Position numbers and translations under genes: made by a program. Positions 37,545-45,409 of a stretch of 64,000 nucleotides of DNA are shown in pieces. The notes beneath the pieces are model-generated. The model worked only from the letters and a program-made list of their open reading frames with translations, searched no databases and was not told where the DNA came from. Positions within the stretch are counted from its first letter, which is position 1. The number at the start of each line of letters is the position of its first letter. The stretch comes from Stenotrophomonas maltophilia (GTDB lineage: Bacteria > Pseudomonadota > Gammaproteobacteria > Xanthomonadales > Xanthomonadaceae): the NCBI RefSeq assembly GCF_002799155.1, contig NZ_NERD01000002.1, positions 3,348,001 through 3,412,000 on the forward strand, in the 5' to 3' direction.

Positions 37545-37988
37545 CTAGTCTTGGACCTCGGCCCGGAAGGCGATCTCAATCAGCTGCTCGGGGAATGCCA
37601 ACGCCGAGACTCCGATCAGGTTGCTGGCAACCTGCGGCACAGGCTGGCCGTAAACGACCGGTCGCACCTTGCCACTGGCCGCGAAAGCTGCCGGAACGTC
37701 GATGACGAACAGCGTTTCCTCGACCACGTCCGCGAGGGACCCACCCAGCTCTGCCAGCAGCACCTGCGCGTTCTCGTAGGTGCGCCGCATCTGGGCTTCC
37801 ATGGTGTCGAAATTGGCGGGCTTACCATTCGCCCCCAGCTCTGCGGGTGCGACCAGCTGCCCCTCCGGCGTATGGGACAGCTGTCCGGACACGAAGATCG
37901 TGTTGTTAACGCGGACGGCTTGGACATACCCATAGGCCGACTCCCACGGCACTCCGAAGCTGGCGGTCTTGCGATTGCTGGCGCTCAT
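37545..37988 (-). CDS. RidA (YjgF/YER057c/UK114) family protein
   Basis: A 147-residue protein with the RidA core: YVQAVRVNNTIFVSGQLSHTPEGQLV, TYENAQVLLAELGGSLADVVEETLFVIDV and the C-terminal ALAFPEQLIEIAFRAEV. RidA proteins hydrolyse reactive enamine/imine intermediates, through an arginine in a VxxR or similar position; here the usual RxAVxVxxLP is replaced by SALAFPEQLIEIAF, with no arginine, so the classic deaminase may not be active. Start MSASNRK is preceded by GAGAGAG. It is convergent with the excisionase gene. Confidence 0.82.
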   Translation of the reverse strand: MSASNRKTASFGVPWESAYGYVQAVRVNNTIFVSGQLSHTPEGQLVAPAELGANGKPANFDTMEAQMRRTYENAQVLLAELGGSLADVVEETLFVIDVPAAFAASGKVRPVVYGQPVPQVASNLIGVSALAFPEQLIEIAFRAEVQD

Positions 37989-38058
37989 CGTTGCTCTCTC
38001 TAGTGAAAGGGCAAGTGTGGCAAGCAATCAGCGGCGACCGCCTCCCCTGAACGGGGGA

Positions 38059-38424
38059 TCAGATTCGAGCGCGGGACAGCTGCTCTCTACCTGCCCTGAC
38101 CCACGCCTTCATGGGATCCCCCGCCCTGGGCTTGGTCTCCTTCGGCGGCCGGCGTGGTTCCAGCGCTTCCTTGATTCGCGCCAGTTCCACAGTCCCGGCC
38201 TCGGCCAGACGCCGTGCCTGTTGCTGCTGCTCTCGGGTAGGCGGCAGGCTGGGCAGTGGCGGGGGCAACTGGATCGGCGTGCTGTCGGTCAGCCGGGCAA
38301 CGCCCTCACGCAGCGGCAGCTCGGGATACAGCCGGGCAGCGCACCAACGCTCGGCGTAGCGCTTCGCCTGCCGGCCATGCCTACATCCCGTGGGCACTGC
38401 CGCCGTCGTTTTCAGGATCGTCAT
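38059..38424 (-). CDS. Hypothetical protein, basic
   Basis: A 121-residue predicted protein rich in arginine and proline (LTDSTPIQLPPPLPSLPPTREQQQQARRLAEAG). The N-terminal 40 residues contain two cysteines, and the C-terminal part is a charged helix ending in WVRAGREQLSRARI. Its start overlaps the end of the upstream gene by 44 bases, which suggests coupling or that the true start is later. No family recognised. Confidence 0.5.
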   Translation of the reverse strand: MTILKTTAAVPTGCRHGRQAKRYAERWCAARLYPELPLREGVARLTDSTPIQLPPPLPSLPPTREQQQQARRLAEAGTVELARIKEALEPRRPPKETKPRAGDPMKAWVRAGREQLSRARI

Positions 38425-38818
38425 TAGATGCCACCGTGCAGACCGATACTTCCGTTTGCGCCGACGTCACCGCGTGAAGAAGCTCTTCCGCCTCTATGCT
38501 GAGCGGAGGGAATGCCCGGTCTGTAAGCACGCCAGTCTTCTTCAGCTCATCTGCACGTTGACGCACTGGGTCGGTGAAAGGATGCTCTTCCCACTTCACA
38601 CTCGGGGCATCCGTGGCAACTTCGATGCCACACGAGCGCGCCCAGTAAAGAACAGCAGTACCCAGAGGAGAGCTGAAGTGCAGCAATTGTGCGAGGTACT
38701 GTGGCTGGACATACGTGGAGTCATCAGGCTCCAAACCGATTAGGACACGAGCGTGCCCCTGACTGAGAAGGCCAGCGAGAATGGTCAGCCGTGCAGATTT
38801 CTCAAGTTTCCCATTCAT
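38381..38818 (-). CDS. Hypothetical protein
   Basis: A 145-residue protein beginning MNGKLEKSARLTILAGLLSQGHARVLIGLEPDDS. It is soluble, mixed alpha/beta, and acidic at the C-terminus (NDDPENDGGSAHGM). AGGAA lies eight bases ahead of the start. Its 3' end overlaps the next gene by 44 bases. The two form a small operon within the island. No domain recognised. Confidence 0.5.
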   Translation of the reverse strand: MNGKLEKSARLTILAGLLSQGHARVLIGLEPDDSTYVQPQYLAQLLHFSSPLGTAVLYWARSCGIEVATDAPSVKWEEHPFTDPVRQRADELKKTGVLTDRAFPPLSIEAEELLHAVTSAQTEVSVCTVASNDDPENDGGSAHGM

Positions 38819-39193
38819 AAATGAAGTTCCTTTTCGAAGTCAGCGACCTATATCGGCATGCAACTGGCTGGCTTTAGCCATACGGTCCAGAAGCCACCTG
38901 GGCAGCCAGAAGGATCGCTTGCCGCATCATGTCCACGACCGCATGCGTTCGTAATGCGTCCGTATTGCGAGCGCATCTTCCGAGCATGACGAATGCATTG
39001 GAGAACACGCGGGTCGCCAGGCGTGAAGTGAAGCGAACCGCAGTTTGATAGCCGTGGACAGGCGTCACCATAACGTCACACGTTACGTCACGGTGGAAGA
39101 CTGCGGCGGGAGGGGCCTAAGAAGCGGTACGAAAGAGCTCGCCCAATGTAGGGTGTGGTGCCGGACCAACGAGACATCCTTCAGGGATGCGAT
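38819..39193. other. Gap with one weak open frame
   Basis: A 65-codon minus-strand frame (38874-39071) lacks a ribosome site and a family. The repeated CACGTTACGTCACGG/ACGTCAC stretch at about 39068-39093 is palindrome-like (GTCACACGTTACGTCAC) and could be a regulatory site. Nothing else was recognised. Confidence 0.35.
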
Positions 39194-39496
39194 CTAGCTG
39201 CAGAGTTCCTCGAGCGCCTCCTCAATGTCCGACACCCAATTCTCGATGTAGAAGCGCCCGGATTGCCCATCTGAGCGGGTCAGCTCCTCGGAGCCATAAG
39301 TCTTTAGCTTCCCGTATACGACGTCGCCCTCATAAAGGTAGACCCCGGAGTAGTGCTCTGCGGCGATGTACCAACCGTCAGCAGTTTCAATAATGGCGTT
39401 GCCCGAACCACAGACATCCTCTTTGACCACAACCCCCTTGTCAGCGAATGCAGGGAAAGAGCAGCATAAGAAGAACACGAGCATAAACTTTCGCAT
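39194..39496 (-). CDS. Small secreted hypothetical protein
   Basis: A 100-residue exported protein with signal peptide MRKFMLVFFLCCSFPAFA and a mature beta-rich domain: VVKEDVCGSGNAIIETADGW-YIAAEHYSG, LYEGDVVYGKLKTYGSEEL, ending in EALEELCS. Two cysteines could pair. The start is fixed by AGGAGG four bases ahead. No family recognised. It follows the 39571-41159 pair on the same strand. Confidence 0.6.
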   Translation of the reverse strand: MRKFMLVFFLCCSFPAFADKGVVVKEDVCGSGNAIIETADGWYIAAEHYSGVYLYEGDVVYGKLKTYGSEELTRSDGQSGRFYIENWVSDIEEALEELCS

Positions 39497-39570
39497 ACAT
39501 CCTCCTGGAGGTTGCAACGCTATCCTGCACTCTCTGATACGCAGGTCCAAACTGGGCGCAGCGATTCTGG

Positions 39571-39978
39571 CTATGCAGATTCCGGGGCGGGATGCAAACA
39601 ACCCCGACTATGAGCCTTGTCACGCAACCGGCTTCCAATCCGCCTGCTCTCATTCCTCGAGGCACTGCCGAAATTAACTAATGCATGCGCTGCATTGTCG
39701 TCCAGCGGGTCGCTGTAGCAGTCGAGTCCCTCTTTTTGACACTCACCAACCGAAACTCCCCAGACCCCCCCTGATTTCAAGCCTCTCTGGAGGTAGGCTT
39801 CGAAAGCCAGCTTAGGGTCAATGATCGTCCGACGATCTACAGACAAGCTCCCTTCATCATTGCTATTGGGACTGAAGGCCACCGAAGATGGGCGGCCTTC
39901 CTGAATCCAGAGAGGCAGAACTTGTCTAAGCATGATTTCGTCGACGTGCGAAAGCTTCGACGCCTCGTCCACCGGCAT
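39571..39978 (-). CDS. Second gene of a coupled pair, unknown function
   Basis: A 135-residue protein starting MPVDEASKLSHVDEIMLRQV. Its ATG overlaps the stop of the upstream 393-residue gene (TAATG), a sign of translational coupling and usually of a shared complex. It has the phrase RTIIDPKLAFEAYLQRGLKSGGVWGVSVGECQKEGLDCYSD and a basic C-terminus with two cysteines. No signal peptide or membrane segment. An earlier in-frame start inside the upstream gene exists but is unneeded. No family recognised; island cargo. Confidence 0.6.
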   Translation of the reverse strand: MPVDEASKLSHVDEIMLRQVLPLWIQEGRPSSVAFSPNSNDEGSLSVDRRTIIDPKLAFEAYLQRGLKSGGVWGVSVGECQKEGLDCYSDPLDDNAAHALVNFGSASRNESRRIGSRLRDKAHSRGCLHPAPESA

Positions 39979-41159
39979 TATCGCGACTCCTCCATGTTTA
40001 CTTGGGACCACACCCGAAGCGCTGTCGCTGCCAAGTCTTCTGCATTGAAATAGATGAAGTCTTCAACCTCGCCTGGGCCATCAATATTCACAGCGAGGAA
40101 TTCTGCAGCGTCAGAGCCAGGCTCCACAGTAGCCGATATTTCCCACCCTCCCCAAGACCACTCCGCTACAACCCCGCCCTCCGGAAGCGGGTAGATATAC
40201 GGCCTAGGAATCCCTGCACTCTCCATGGCCTCAAGTAGGGTTCTCATAGAGGCAACCGCACTTGATGCCGGCGCCGGATTACCGTCGCTATACCAACCGG
40301 CCGGGGTGCCTTCTATCTCACGCAGTCTGGCTGCAGTGGACGCGATGGGCTCTGAAGGGCCGAACGGAATTTCTTCATACTCCGTAATTTTCAGCAGACG
40401 ATCTTGACGATCAAACAGGCCCAGCCCGGTAATTCGCGCAGTCTGCCCGACCTTCGAGTTCAGAAAGCTCCACTCATCACGGTTCGACACCACCATGTCT
40501 ATGGTTCTAGCGTCATCTGCAATTAGGTGAATCAAGCCCTCCGTGCAGCGCCCGCCATCAAATCTAAAGTCGCCATCTACGTGACCTTCGTAGGAGTTGC
40601 CCACCTCCAGGACGATAGCCTTTCGGGTCTTACCCCCATATCGAACGGGGGTCCGGCCACCTTCGGACAGCTCTAAAAACTCACTCTGCCTAAAGTTCCG
40701 CCCAAACCTATTAAACTTCGACGCTAGATCTCTCGGAAAGCCCTCAGGTAGTGGCAGACCGCTGTTCGCACACGCGATTACTTCAAAAATCATCTCCCGC
40801 GCAGCGACGAACTCCGTGTGCGCGGGGAAGGGAAACGATGGCTGGTCCTCCAACGGCGCGTATGCTTCATTGCTAAAGGTTCGACTCGCTAGTGTGACGC
40901 TATTCCCAGGCGTTAAGGACTCGATTCCCAACTGGAACGAGTCCGTGAAGCCGCTGGGGACCTTTCTCCTATTGGGGTGGGATCGCTTAAACAACACGCG
41001 CGCCAGATCGACGACTAGCTCACGATACGCGGCGAGGTCTGATAGCACATCGAACGGGACTAGATGAGTGTCAAATCGTCCGCCTGCCAGCCGCATACGA
41101 ATGAACTCTTCCGACCCAGCTTGCGAGCCATTCGCGTCTTGTTCTGGGTAATCCGACAT
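39978..41159 (-). CDS. First gene of a coupled pair, unknown function
   Basis: A 393-residue soluble protein. The N-terminal 130 residues are mixed (MRLAGGRFDTHLVPFDVLSD, RELVVDLARVLFKRSHPNRR). The middle looks like a small beta-barrel (RYGGKTRKAIVLEVGNSYEGHVDGDF, GQTARITGLGLFDRQDRLLKITEYEEIPF). The C-terminal 110 residues read LLEAMESAGIPRPYIYPLPEGGVVAEWSWGGWEISATVEP...FIYFNAEDLAATALRVW, a compact alpha/beta module that may recognise a partner. It is coupled to a 135-residue gene. The AT-richer base use marks transfer. No known family; candidate defence or two-part regulatory module. Confidence 0.65.
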   Translation of the reverse strand: MSDYPEQDANGSQAGSEEFIRMRLAGGRFDTHLVPFDVLSDLAAYRELVVDLARVLFKRSHPNRRKVPSGFTDSFQLGIESLTPGNSVTLASRTFSNEAYAPLEDQPSFPFPAHTEFVAAREMIFEVIACANSGLPLPEGFPRDLASKFNRFGRNFRQSEFLELSEGGRTPVRYGGKTRKAIVLEVGNSYEGHVDGDFRFDGGRCTEGLIHLIADDARTIDMVVSNRDEWSFLNSKVGQTARITGLGLFDRQDRLLKITEYEEIPFGPSEPIASTAARLREIEGTPAGWYSDGNPAPASSAVASMRTLLEAMESAGIPRPYIYPLPEGGVVAEWSWGGWEISATVEPGSDAAEFLAVNIDGPGEVEDFIYFNAEDLAATALRVWSQVNMEESR

Positions 41160-41225
41160 AGGTCTTAATCCGGTGGTTTCGCTGGTATATCAGATTTGTA
41201 GGTGGCGTGCAGCCATTGCCGTCCC

Positions 41226-41468
41226 CTAGTGCATCAAGTGGACTGCCTGCAGGCTATGGAACATGTCCACCTCGGCCACCCACCGGGCGTTGCTGAAACA
41301 GCTAACTAGGCCGCACTGGCAGTGTCTGCCCGTCCAGGCAGGGCAGCGCCCGTCGTGGAGGTCGTAGGCCCTCCAAGGGGCGCCAATCGCAGCGGCAGCC
41401 ACTTGCATCCGGCCTTCGAAATCCTCAGGCAGGCATTGCCGCTCGGCAGCGAAGACCTCGTAAGTCAC
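41226..41468 (-). CDS. Possible small cysteine-rich protein
   Basis: An 80-codon frame starting with GTG: MTYEVFAAERQCLPEDFEGRMQ onward, with CPAWTGRHCQCGLVSC in the middle (four cysteines that could bind zinc). Composition looks protein-like but there is no ribosome site, and the start may be missing. It lies between the coupled pair and the integrase remnant. It may be a fragment of a larger lost gene. Confidence 0.35.
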   Translation of the reverse strand: MTYEVFAAERQCLPEDFEGRMQVAAAAIGAPWRAYDLHDGRCPAWTGRHCQCGLVSCFSNARWVAEVDMFHSLQAVHLMH

Positions 41469-41520
41469 ACCGTCCCAGGACTCTTGGGAGCTATCCGCCT
41501 CTAAAGTAGAGATTGCCTCT

Positions 41521-41736
41521 CGGTCAGAGAAGCTGGGCTATCGCTGCATGGCGATGAGCGAGGGGGTGATCGCGGAGGAAGAGCGGTTCTCGATGCACGG
41601 ACTTAAGCACCGAGGCATTACCGACACCGAGGGCAACCGTGGCGACAAGCAAGATGCGGCCGGGCACAAATCGCCCACCACTACGGGCCGCTACGATCAC
41701 GACGTGCCAGTCGTGAAACCACCGCGCAAGCGTTGA
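41521..41736 (+). pseudogene. Tyrosine integrase, C-terminal remnant
   Basis: The frame reads EKLGYRCMAMSEGVIAEEERFSMHGLKHRGITDT, then AAGHKSPTTTGRYDHDVPVVKPP. This holds the last part of a phage-type integrase: the H-x-x-R box (HGLKHR) and the GH...Y motif (AGHKSPTTTGRYDH) with the nucleophilic tyrosine. All upstream domains are missing. Just past the stop, the next frame reads NFPGNFPTG, the usual tail of these integrases, so a late frameshift has also occurred. It is an old decayed element end inside the island. Confidence 0.75.
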
Positions 41737-41764
41737 ATTTTCCCGGCAATTTTCCCACCGGCAC

Positions 41765-41804
41765 AAAAAAGGCACTTGGGCTAAAGCCTAAGTGCCTGTT
41801 TTTT
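41765..41804. terminator. Bidirectional intrinsic terminator
   Basis: A 13-bp stem AGGCACTTGGGCT / AGCCTAAGTGCCT (one G-T pair) flanked by A6 on the left and T6 on the right. TGGTGCCCACCAGGA follows at 41806-41820; reversed, it ends like a tRNA acceptor with CCA (CCTGGTGGGCACCA), which could be a decayed attachment site of the broken integrase. Confidence 0.8.
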
Positions 41805-41879
41805 ATGGTGCCCACCAGGACTGATATACCACACGTCATTCATTGTCCTGCAATGCTTTCGCGATTAGCCTTCACTCCT

Positions 41880-41901
41880 GTTACCGCCAAAGTTACCGCC
41901 A
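41880..41901 (+). repeat. Left copy of a 22-bp terminal repeat
   Basis: Begins GTTACCGCCAAAG and contains TTACCGCCA twice. It matches 54005-54026 with one mismatch and in the same orientation. It probably is an integrase arm-type site or part of an att region at the satellite's left end. Confidence 0.6.
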
Positions 41902-41926
41902 TCAAGAGTTCCTTTAGGAGACGACA

Positions 41927-42172
41927 ATGCGGGCCCGTGAACAGGGGAGTATGAGCACACAAGTGCTGACATTCGAGGATCTACGCAAACTGTGTGCGCC
42001 TAATGGTCCGTCGCCGCGATTGTCTACGATGGAGCGTTGGGCCCAATCACAAGGCATCCGGTACAAGTACGATGGCCAAGGTGGGATATGGACAACCATC
42101 GACGCTCTGAATGCTGCATTGGGTCTGCACGCAGCAAGAGAAGACGAACAGTATCTAATCGACCTCATCTGA
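41927..42172 (+). CDS. DUF4224-type small protein, excisionase-like
   Basis: An 81-residue protein: after a short head, STQVLTFEDLRKLCAPNG, MERWAQSQGIRYKYDGQG and TTIDALNAALGLHAA. This is the DUF4224 layout, a small DNA-binding-like domain normally encoded just before phage integrases. ATG 41927 is preferred since AGGAG lies seven bases ahead; the ATG at 41951 is too close to its GGGGAG. Here no intact integrase follows, so it is an orphan from a former phage module. Confidence 0.7.
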   Translation: MRAREQGSMSTQVLTFEDLRKLCAPNGPSPRLSTMERWAQSQGIRYKYDGQGGIWTTIDALNAALGLHAAREDEQYLIDLI

Positions 42173-42235
42173 TGCACCTACAGCATGTGCGATTTGGTGA
42201 AGCCCACCGATGTGACTCGGCCGTGACACGGAGCT

Positions 42236-42445
42236 TTGGCCGACACGCTCGATATGACCAGCAAGCCAACCGACCTTGTGCGCCAGTTGGTGGGGATCTG
42301 CGAAGAAGGCGACCACATCCTCGACCCGTTCGCTGGCGCAGACACCACGCCGGTAGCCGCGGATCTGGAAGGCTACCAATGGACCGGCATTGAGATGACC
42401 GGGCACTACTTAGATGTGGCACAGGGCCGACTGCCTCCCGCATAA
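42236..42445 (+). pseudogene. DNA methyltransferase remnant, C-terminal SAM-binding part
   Basis: The frame reads KPTDLVRQLVGICEEGDHILDPFAGADTTPVAADL-EGYQWTGIEM. This matches the C-terminal motif I region of N6A/N4C methylases (LDPFAGSGTT), where SG is replaced by AD, and the ending EMTGHYLDVAQGRL. The catalytic DPPY half upstream is absent. It is a broken phage-type methylase gene. Confidence 0.75.
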
Positions 42446-42468
42446 GCGAATGGTCTGTTCGCCCTGTT

Positions 42469-42500
42469 GCAAGAAAGCCGCCTACGGGCGGCTTTCTTGC
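42469..42500. terminator. Bidirectional terminator
   Basis: Perfect 14-bp stem GCAAGAAAGCCGCC / GGCGGCTTTCTTGC with loop TACG. It lies after the methylase remnant and before the convergent gene ending at 42527. Confidence 0.75.
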
Positions 42501-42526
42501 GTTTGGCGGGACCGTCAGGCCGGAAG

Positions 42527-43003
42527 CTATGCGGGGCGTGATACCCGCAGCAAGGGCTGGCTACCTACCTGGTGCTTGGCTTCGTCAACCAGCCATATGC
42601 TGAAATCTTGGATGTAGAAGCGGTCGCCATCGTCTTTCACTGGCTGGCCCAAGGACGTTACGGCCTGCAACTCGTCCCGGTGGCCCCACAAATGGCCATA
42701 CAACAATGCGCCGTCACGGCTGATGCGAACTGCCGGCAGGTGCTCGACGATATCGGCGCCTGCAATGTCATCCACAAAGATAGCCCAGTCGAAGCCGTCA
42801 GCCACGACCAGGGCCTCCTCCTTGGGAGCGAGTGCCAGGGCGCCGGCATCCGGACCGTCCAGCATGAGCATCTGACCAACTTCTTGGTCAGCAATGTGCT
42901 CGGCGTCCACCTTGATCGACCACCTTCCCTTACACCGGAACAGTGAGCCTGGGGCCGCTTGGGATGCCAAGACGGTCTTGAAGGCACGCAATGGGTAGCT
43001 CAT
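42527..43003 (-). CDS. Hypothetical satellite protein
   Basis: A 158-residue soluble protein: MSYPLRAFKTVLASQAAPGS, KGRWSIKVDAEHIADQEVGQMLML, FDWAIFVDDIAGADIVEHLP and FYIQDFSIWLVDEAKHQ. Mixed alpha/beta, acidic. The start is well supported by AAGGAG six bases ahead. No family recognised. It lies alone on the minus strand near the left end of the satellite. Could be cargo. Confidence 0.6.
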   Translation of the reverse strand: MSYPLRAFKTVLASQAAPGSLFRCKGRWSIKVDAEHIADQEVGQMLMLDGPDAGALALAPKEEALVVADGFDWAIFVDDIAGADIVEHLPAVRISRDGALLYGHLWGHRDELQAVTSLGQPVKDDGDRFYIQDFSIWLVDEAKHQVGSQPLLRVSRPA

Positions 43004-43996
43004 CCACAACTCCTTCCCTTGTCCTTGGTTGGATGCCGCAGAGCATATCGAAGAGCACGGCAGAGAAGCCCTCGACCCATGGAACATCGTGCCCCACCAG
43101 CGAGACGTACGCTACGGCGACAGATCGTATGTTGTCACCGCTTCAACGTCCTCAAGCATCCGCGAGCGCACTCGTCTCCCCGCCACGCCTGCTCACTTCG
43201 TAGGGTGCTTTTTCTGCACCACCTGCACGCGGGTTCAGAGCAGACCCAGAAAGGCGGGTGCGGGCATCAGAGCAGCATTACATTACCTGCGGATCCCTGC
43301 AGCGAAGGCGGTATCTGCCACCGAGATTGGAGGGTGGGTGGAGGCGAAATTTACTGTGACCAGAGAAAGGGCAAAACGATTTGTCCAACAGCGTCTAAGA
43401 AGAAGAATCCCACTACTTACAGTGTTTTAGGGGAGGCCATGAATTGATGGACGGGAACGCATTTCTGGTTACAACGACGGCACCTCTGACCGGGCTTTCT
43501 GAAAAGCCTGAAAGCCCTGTCTCGCAAAGCTCTTCGGGACATTTGCGGCCCACTGCTGCCGCCTGCGCCTGAAGAGTATTCTTGACTCGTTGTCTCCGCT
43601 GGTTACGGCGGTAACATTGGTTACACCAGCAAAACATTCCATATAAAGCAAATACTTACGGCCTCGCGGGCATCGGTCGACCTACTGGTTACAACTGGTA
43701 ACGCTGGTTACGCCGATGGCAACGGGCAGATACCCACTCTCACGCTGGGTCGCACCTGCTAGCGCATGCTCAAGGACCGGGGAGCTCGATGGCACCTCGG
43801 AAGCGACTTCCGTCAGTGACGAAATCCGGATCGACGCGCACCTGCGGAGGCCGCAGATCGAAAAAACGGAAGTTCCTGCTCCTTCACGGGTTAGGCCCTG
43901 GGTTCCATCGCCGTTAGCCCGCCCAACTGGCAGCCACCGTCACGCAAAGCAACCTTCATTGTAGAATCACCCACCACAAGGACGCAGGGGGTAGCC
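43004..43996. other. Long gap: iterons, no supported gene
   Basis: This 990-base gap holds the left CTGGTTAC iteron cluster (43599-43711). A plus-strand frame at 43029-43430 has no ribosome site and no recognisable domain. The segment before 43997 presumably carries the promoter of the ParB-like gene. Confidence 0.4.
43599..43711. repeat. Left iteron cluster (CTGGTTAC units)
   Basis: Exact CTGGTTAC at 43599-43606, 43685-43692 and 43704-43711; variants TTGGTTAC at 43617-43624 and CTGGTAAC at 43695-43702; inverted GTAAC at 43611-43615. The reverse complement GTAACCAG makes up the right cluster at 52629-52740. P4 replicates through two such sites, ori and crr, bound by its primase-helicase; a similar role is inferred here. 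Confidence 0.65.
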
Positions 43997-45409
43997 ATGA
44001 CGCGCAGCAAGTTCGAATTAGTCACTAGCGTGCCAGTAAAGGACTTGCTGCTAGATGTGCGCAATGCCCGAATTCGCTCGGGAGCGGATCAGGCGGACTG
44101 CATTAGCCGCATCGCGAGCGGCCAGGAGGAGCAGCTGGTCGCACTGGCATCCGACATCGCCGAGCATGGACTCTCGACGGCCCCCATCCTTGCAAAGCGC
44201 CAGGATGATGGCCGCTACGTCGTATGGGACGGAAATCGACGCGTGACAGCGCTGAAGCTCCTAGATAACCCCTCGCTCGCCCCCAGTTCGGCTCTTCGGA
44301 GGCGTATTGAGGCTATCAATGCTCGCTTTCCGGCCGCAGCCACTCAGATCGATCTGCTCCAGTCCCAAGATGAAGGGGCGCTGGTCAGGGAGGTCGTTTC
44401 GCGTCATGGTGGCGGCCTGAAGGGCGCTGGCCAGTTGGACTGGAGCGCGCTGATGCGAACCTTTTTCATGACCTCGCATGGCTTGCCCGAGCAAAACCGC
44501 CGCGCTGCCGCACTGTTTCTCTGGGCCGATGATTATGGCGTAAGTCTACCCGATGATTTTCCAATCACCACCATCATGCGTTTTCTGACCAAGGAAAACC
44601 TGCTGCGGCTCGGCTTCGAGGAAACGAGCGATGGTATGGAGCCACGCATTCCGTTGGAAAAGGCCATCGAGGTTGCCCAACGCCTAGCAGATGACTTCCG
44701 CCCGGGCGGCCCCAAGCAAGTGAACGACGTCTTCAACAGCAAGCTGGCCGATGCCTACATCGCCCAGGTGCGGGTGTCGCTTGGTTTGGACCAGGTGCCG
44801 GAAAGTACGCCACAGCCCCCACCGGTTGCACCCAAGCCTCCCAAGGCAGGCCCAGGCAAGCCCACCAGCCCAGCCCCAGCGACACCAACAGCGCCCGACA
44901 CGGAGCCTGGCGACTCCGCAGATGCACCCACAACGGCCCCACCTCGCCCACGCGCCCCGCCCAAGCCGACTTGGGATCGAGACAAGCTCTTTCGAGGTGG
45001 CTCTCCCGGATTCTCCGTGCCGAAGAGCGAAGTCAAGGTTACGAACATCCTGGCTGAACTGCGGAAGCTGAAAACCCGTGACACTCCGCTTGCTGTGTCT
45101 GCGCTCTTTCGCATGCTCGTCGAGCTCAGCACCACCTACTACTACGAGAACGCGGCGGGAATTTCGGATCGCGGCGATAACAACCATAAGCGCATTGCTT
45201 ACGCTGCTAAGCATATGTTCCAAGCAGGGCTGATTACCGAAGCGGTGAAGGAGCAAGTTCTACGCCGGACAACTGAAGCCGACGGGATGCTGCAATACAA
45301 CTCGCTCAACCAGTACATGCACACGTGGTCAGCCCACCCGGACTTCCAGCAACTTCATGTGCTTTGGGATGAGCTAGAGCTGTATCTAAAAGCCTGCTGG
45401 AGCGTCTAA
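43997..45409 (+). CDS. ParB/Srx-fold protein with DGNRR motif
   Basis: A 470-residue protein. Residues 1-110 form a ParB N-terminal-like domain: ELVTSVPVKDLLLDVRNARI, LVALASDIAEHGLSTAPILA, then YVVWDGNRRVTALKLLDNP. The DGNRR motif resembles the DGQxR/GxRR nucleotide-binding motif of ParB, DndB and SspE/GmrS-type proteins. Residues 110-265 are helical. A proline/alanine-rich linker spans about 270-320. The C-terminal 130 residues form a helical domain (ALFRMLVELSTTYYYENAAG, LNQYMHTWSAHPDFQQLHVLWDELELYL), also seen at the end of abortive-infection proteins. Its 3' end overlaps the facing Dam gene by 4 bases. No partner parA. Likely cargo, possibly a modification-sensing effector. Confidence 0.7.
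   Translation: MTRSKFELVTSVPVKDLLLDVRNARIRSGADQADCISRIASGQEEQLVALASDIAEHGLSTAPILAKRQDDGRYVVWDGNRRVTALKLLDNPSLAPSSALRRRIEAINARFPAAATQIDLLQSQDEGALVREVVSRHGGGLKGAGQLDWSALMRTFFMTSHGLPEQNRRAAALFLWADDYGVSLPDDFPITTIMRFLTKENLLRLGFEETSDGMEPRIPLEKAIEVAQRLADDFRPGGPKQVNDVFNSKLADAYIAQVRVSLGLDQVPESTPQPPPVAPKPPKAGPGKPTSPAPATPTAPDTEPGDSADAPTTAPPRPRAPPKPTWDRDKLFRGGSPGFSVPKSEVKVTNILAELRKLKTRDTPLAVSALFRMLVELSTTYYYENAAGISDRGDNNHKRIAYAAKHMFQAGLITEAVKEQVLRRTTEADGMLQYNSLNQYMHTWSAHPDFQQLHVLWDELELYLKACWSV

Noticed and set aside
38874..39071. 65-codon minus frame
   Set aside because: No ribosome site, no family; kept only as a note in the gap entry.
41806..41820. Exact attL copy of the CAU tRNA end
   Set aside because: TGGTGCCCACCAGGA resembles the tRNA 3' end but differs by a 2-base gap and substitutions; an integrase core should be identical.
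43029..43430. 133-codon plus frame
   Set aside because: Overlaps the start region of a better-supported minus gene and shows no domain or ribosome site.
43599..43711. CRISPR-like repeat cluster
   Set aside because: Repeats are 8 bp with irregular spacing and a matching inverted set near the integrase; no cas genes. Interpreted as iterons.
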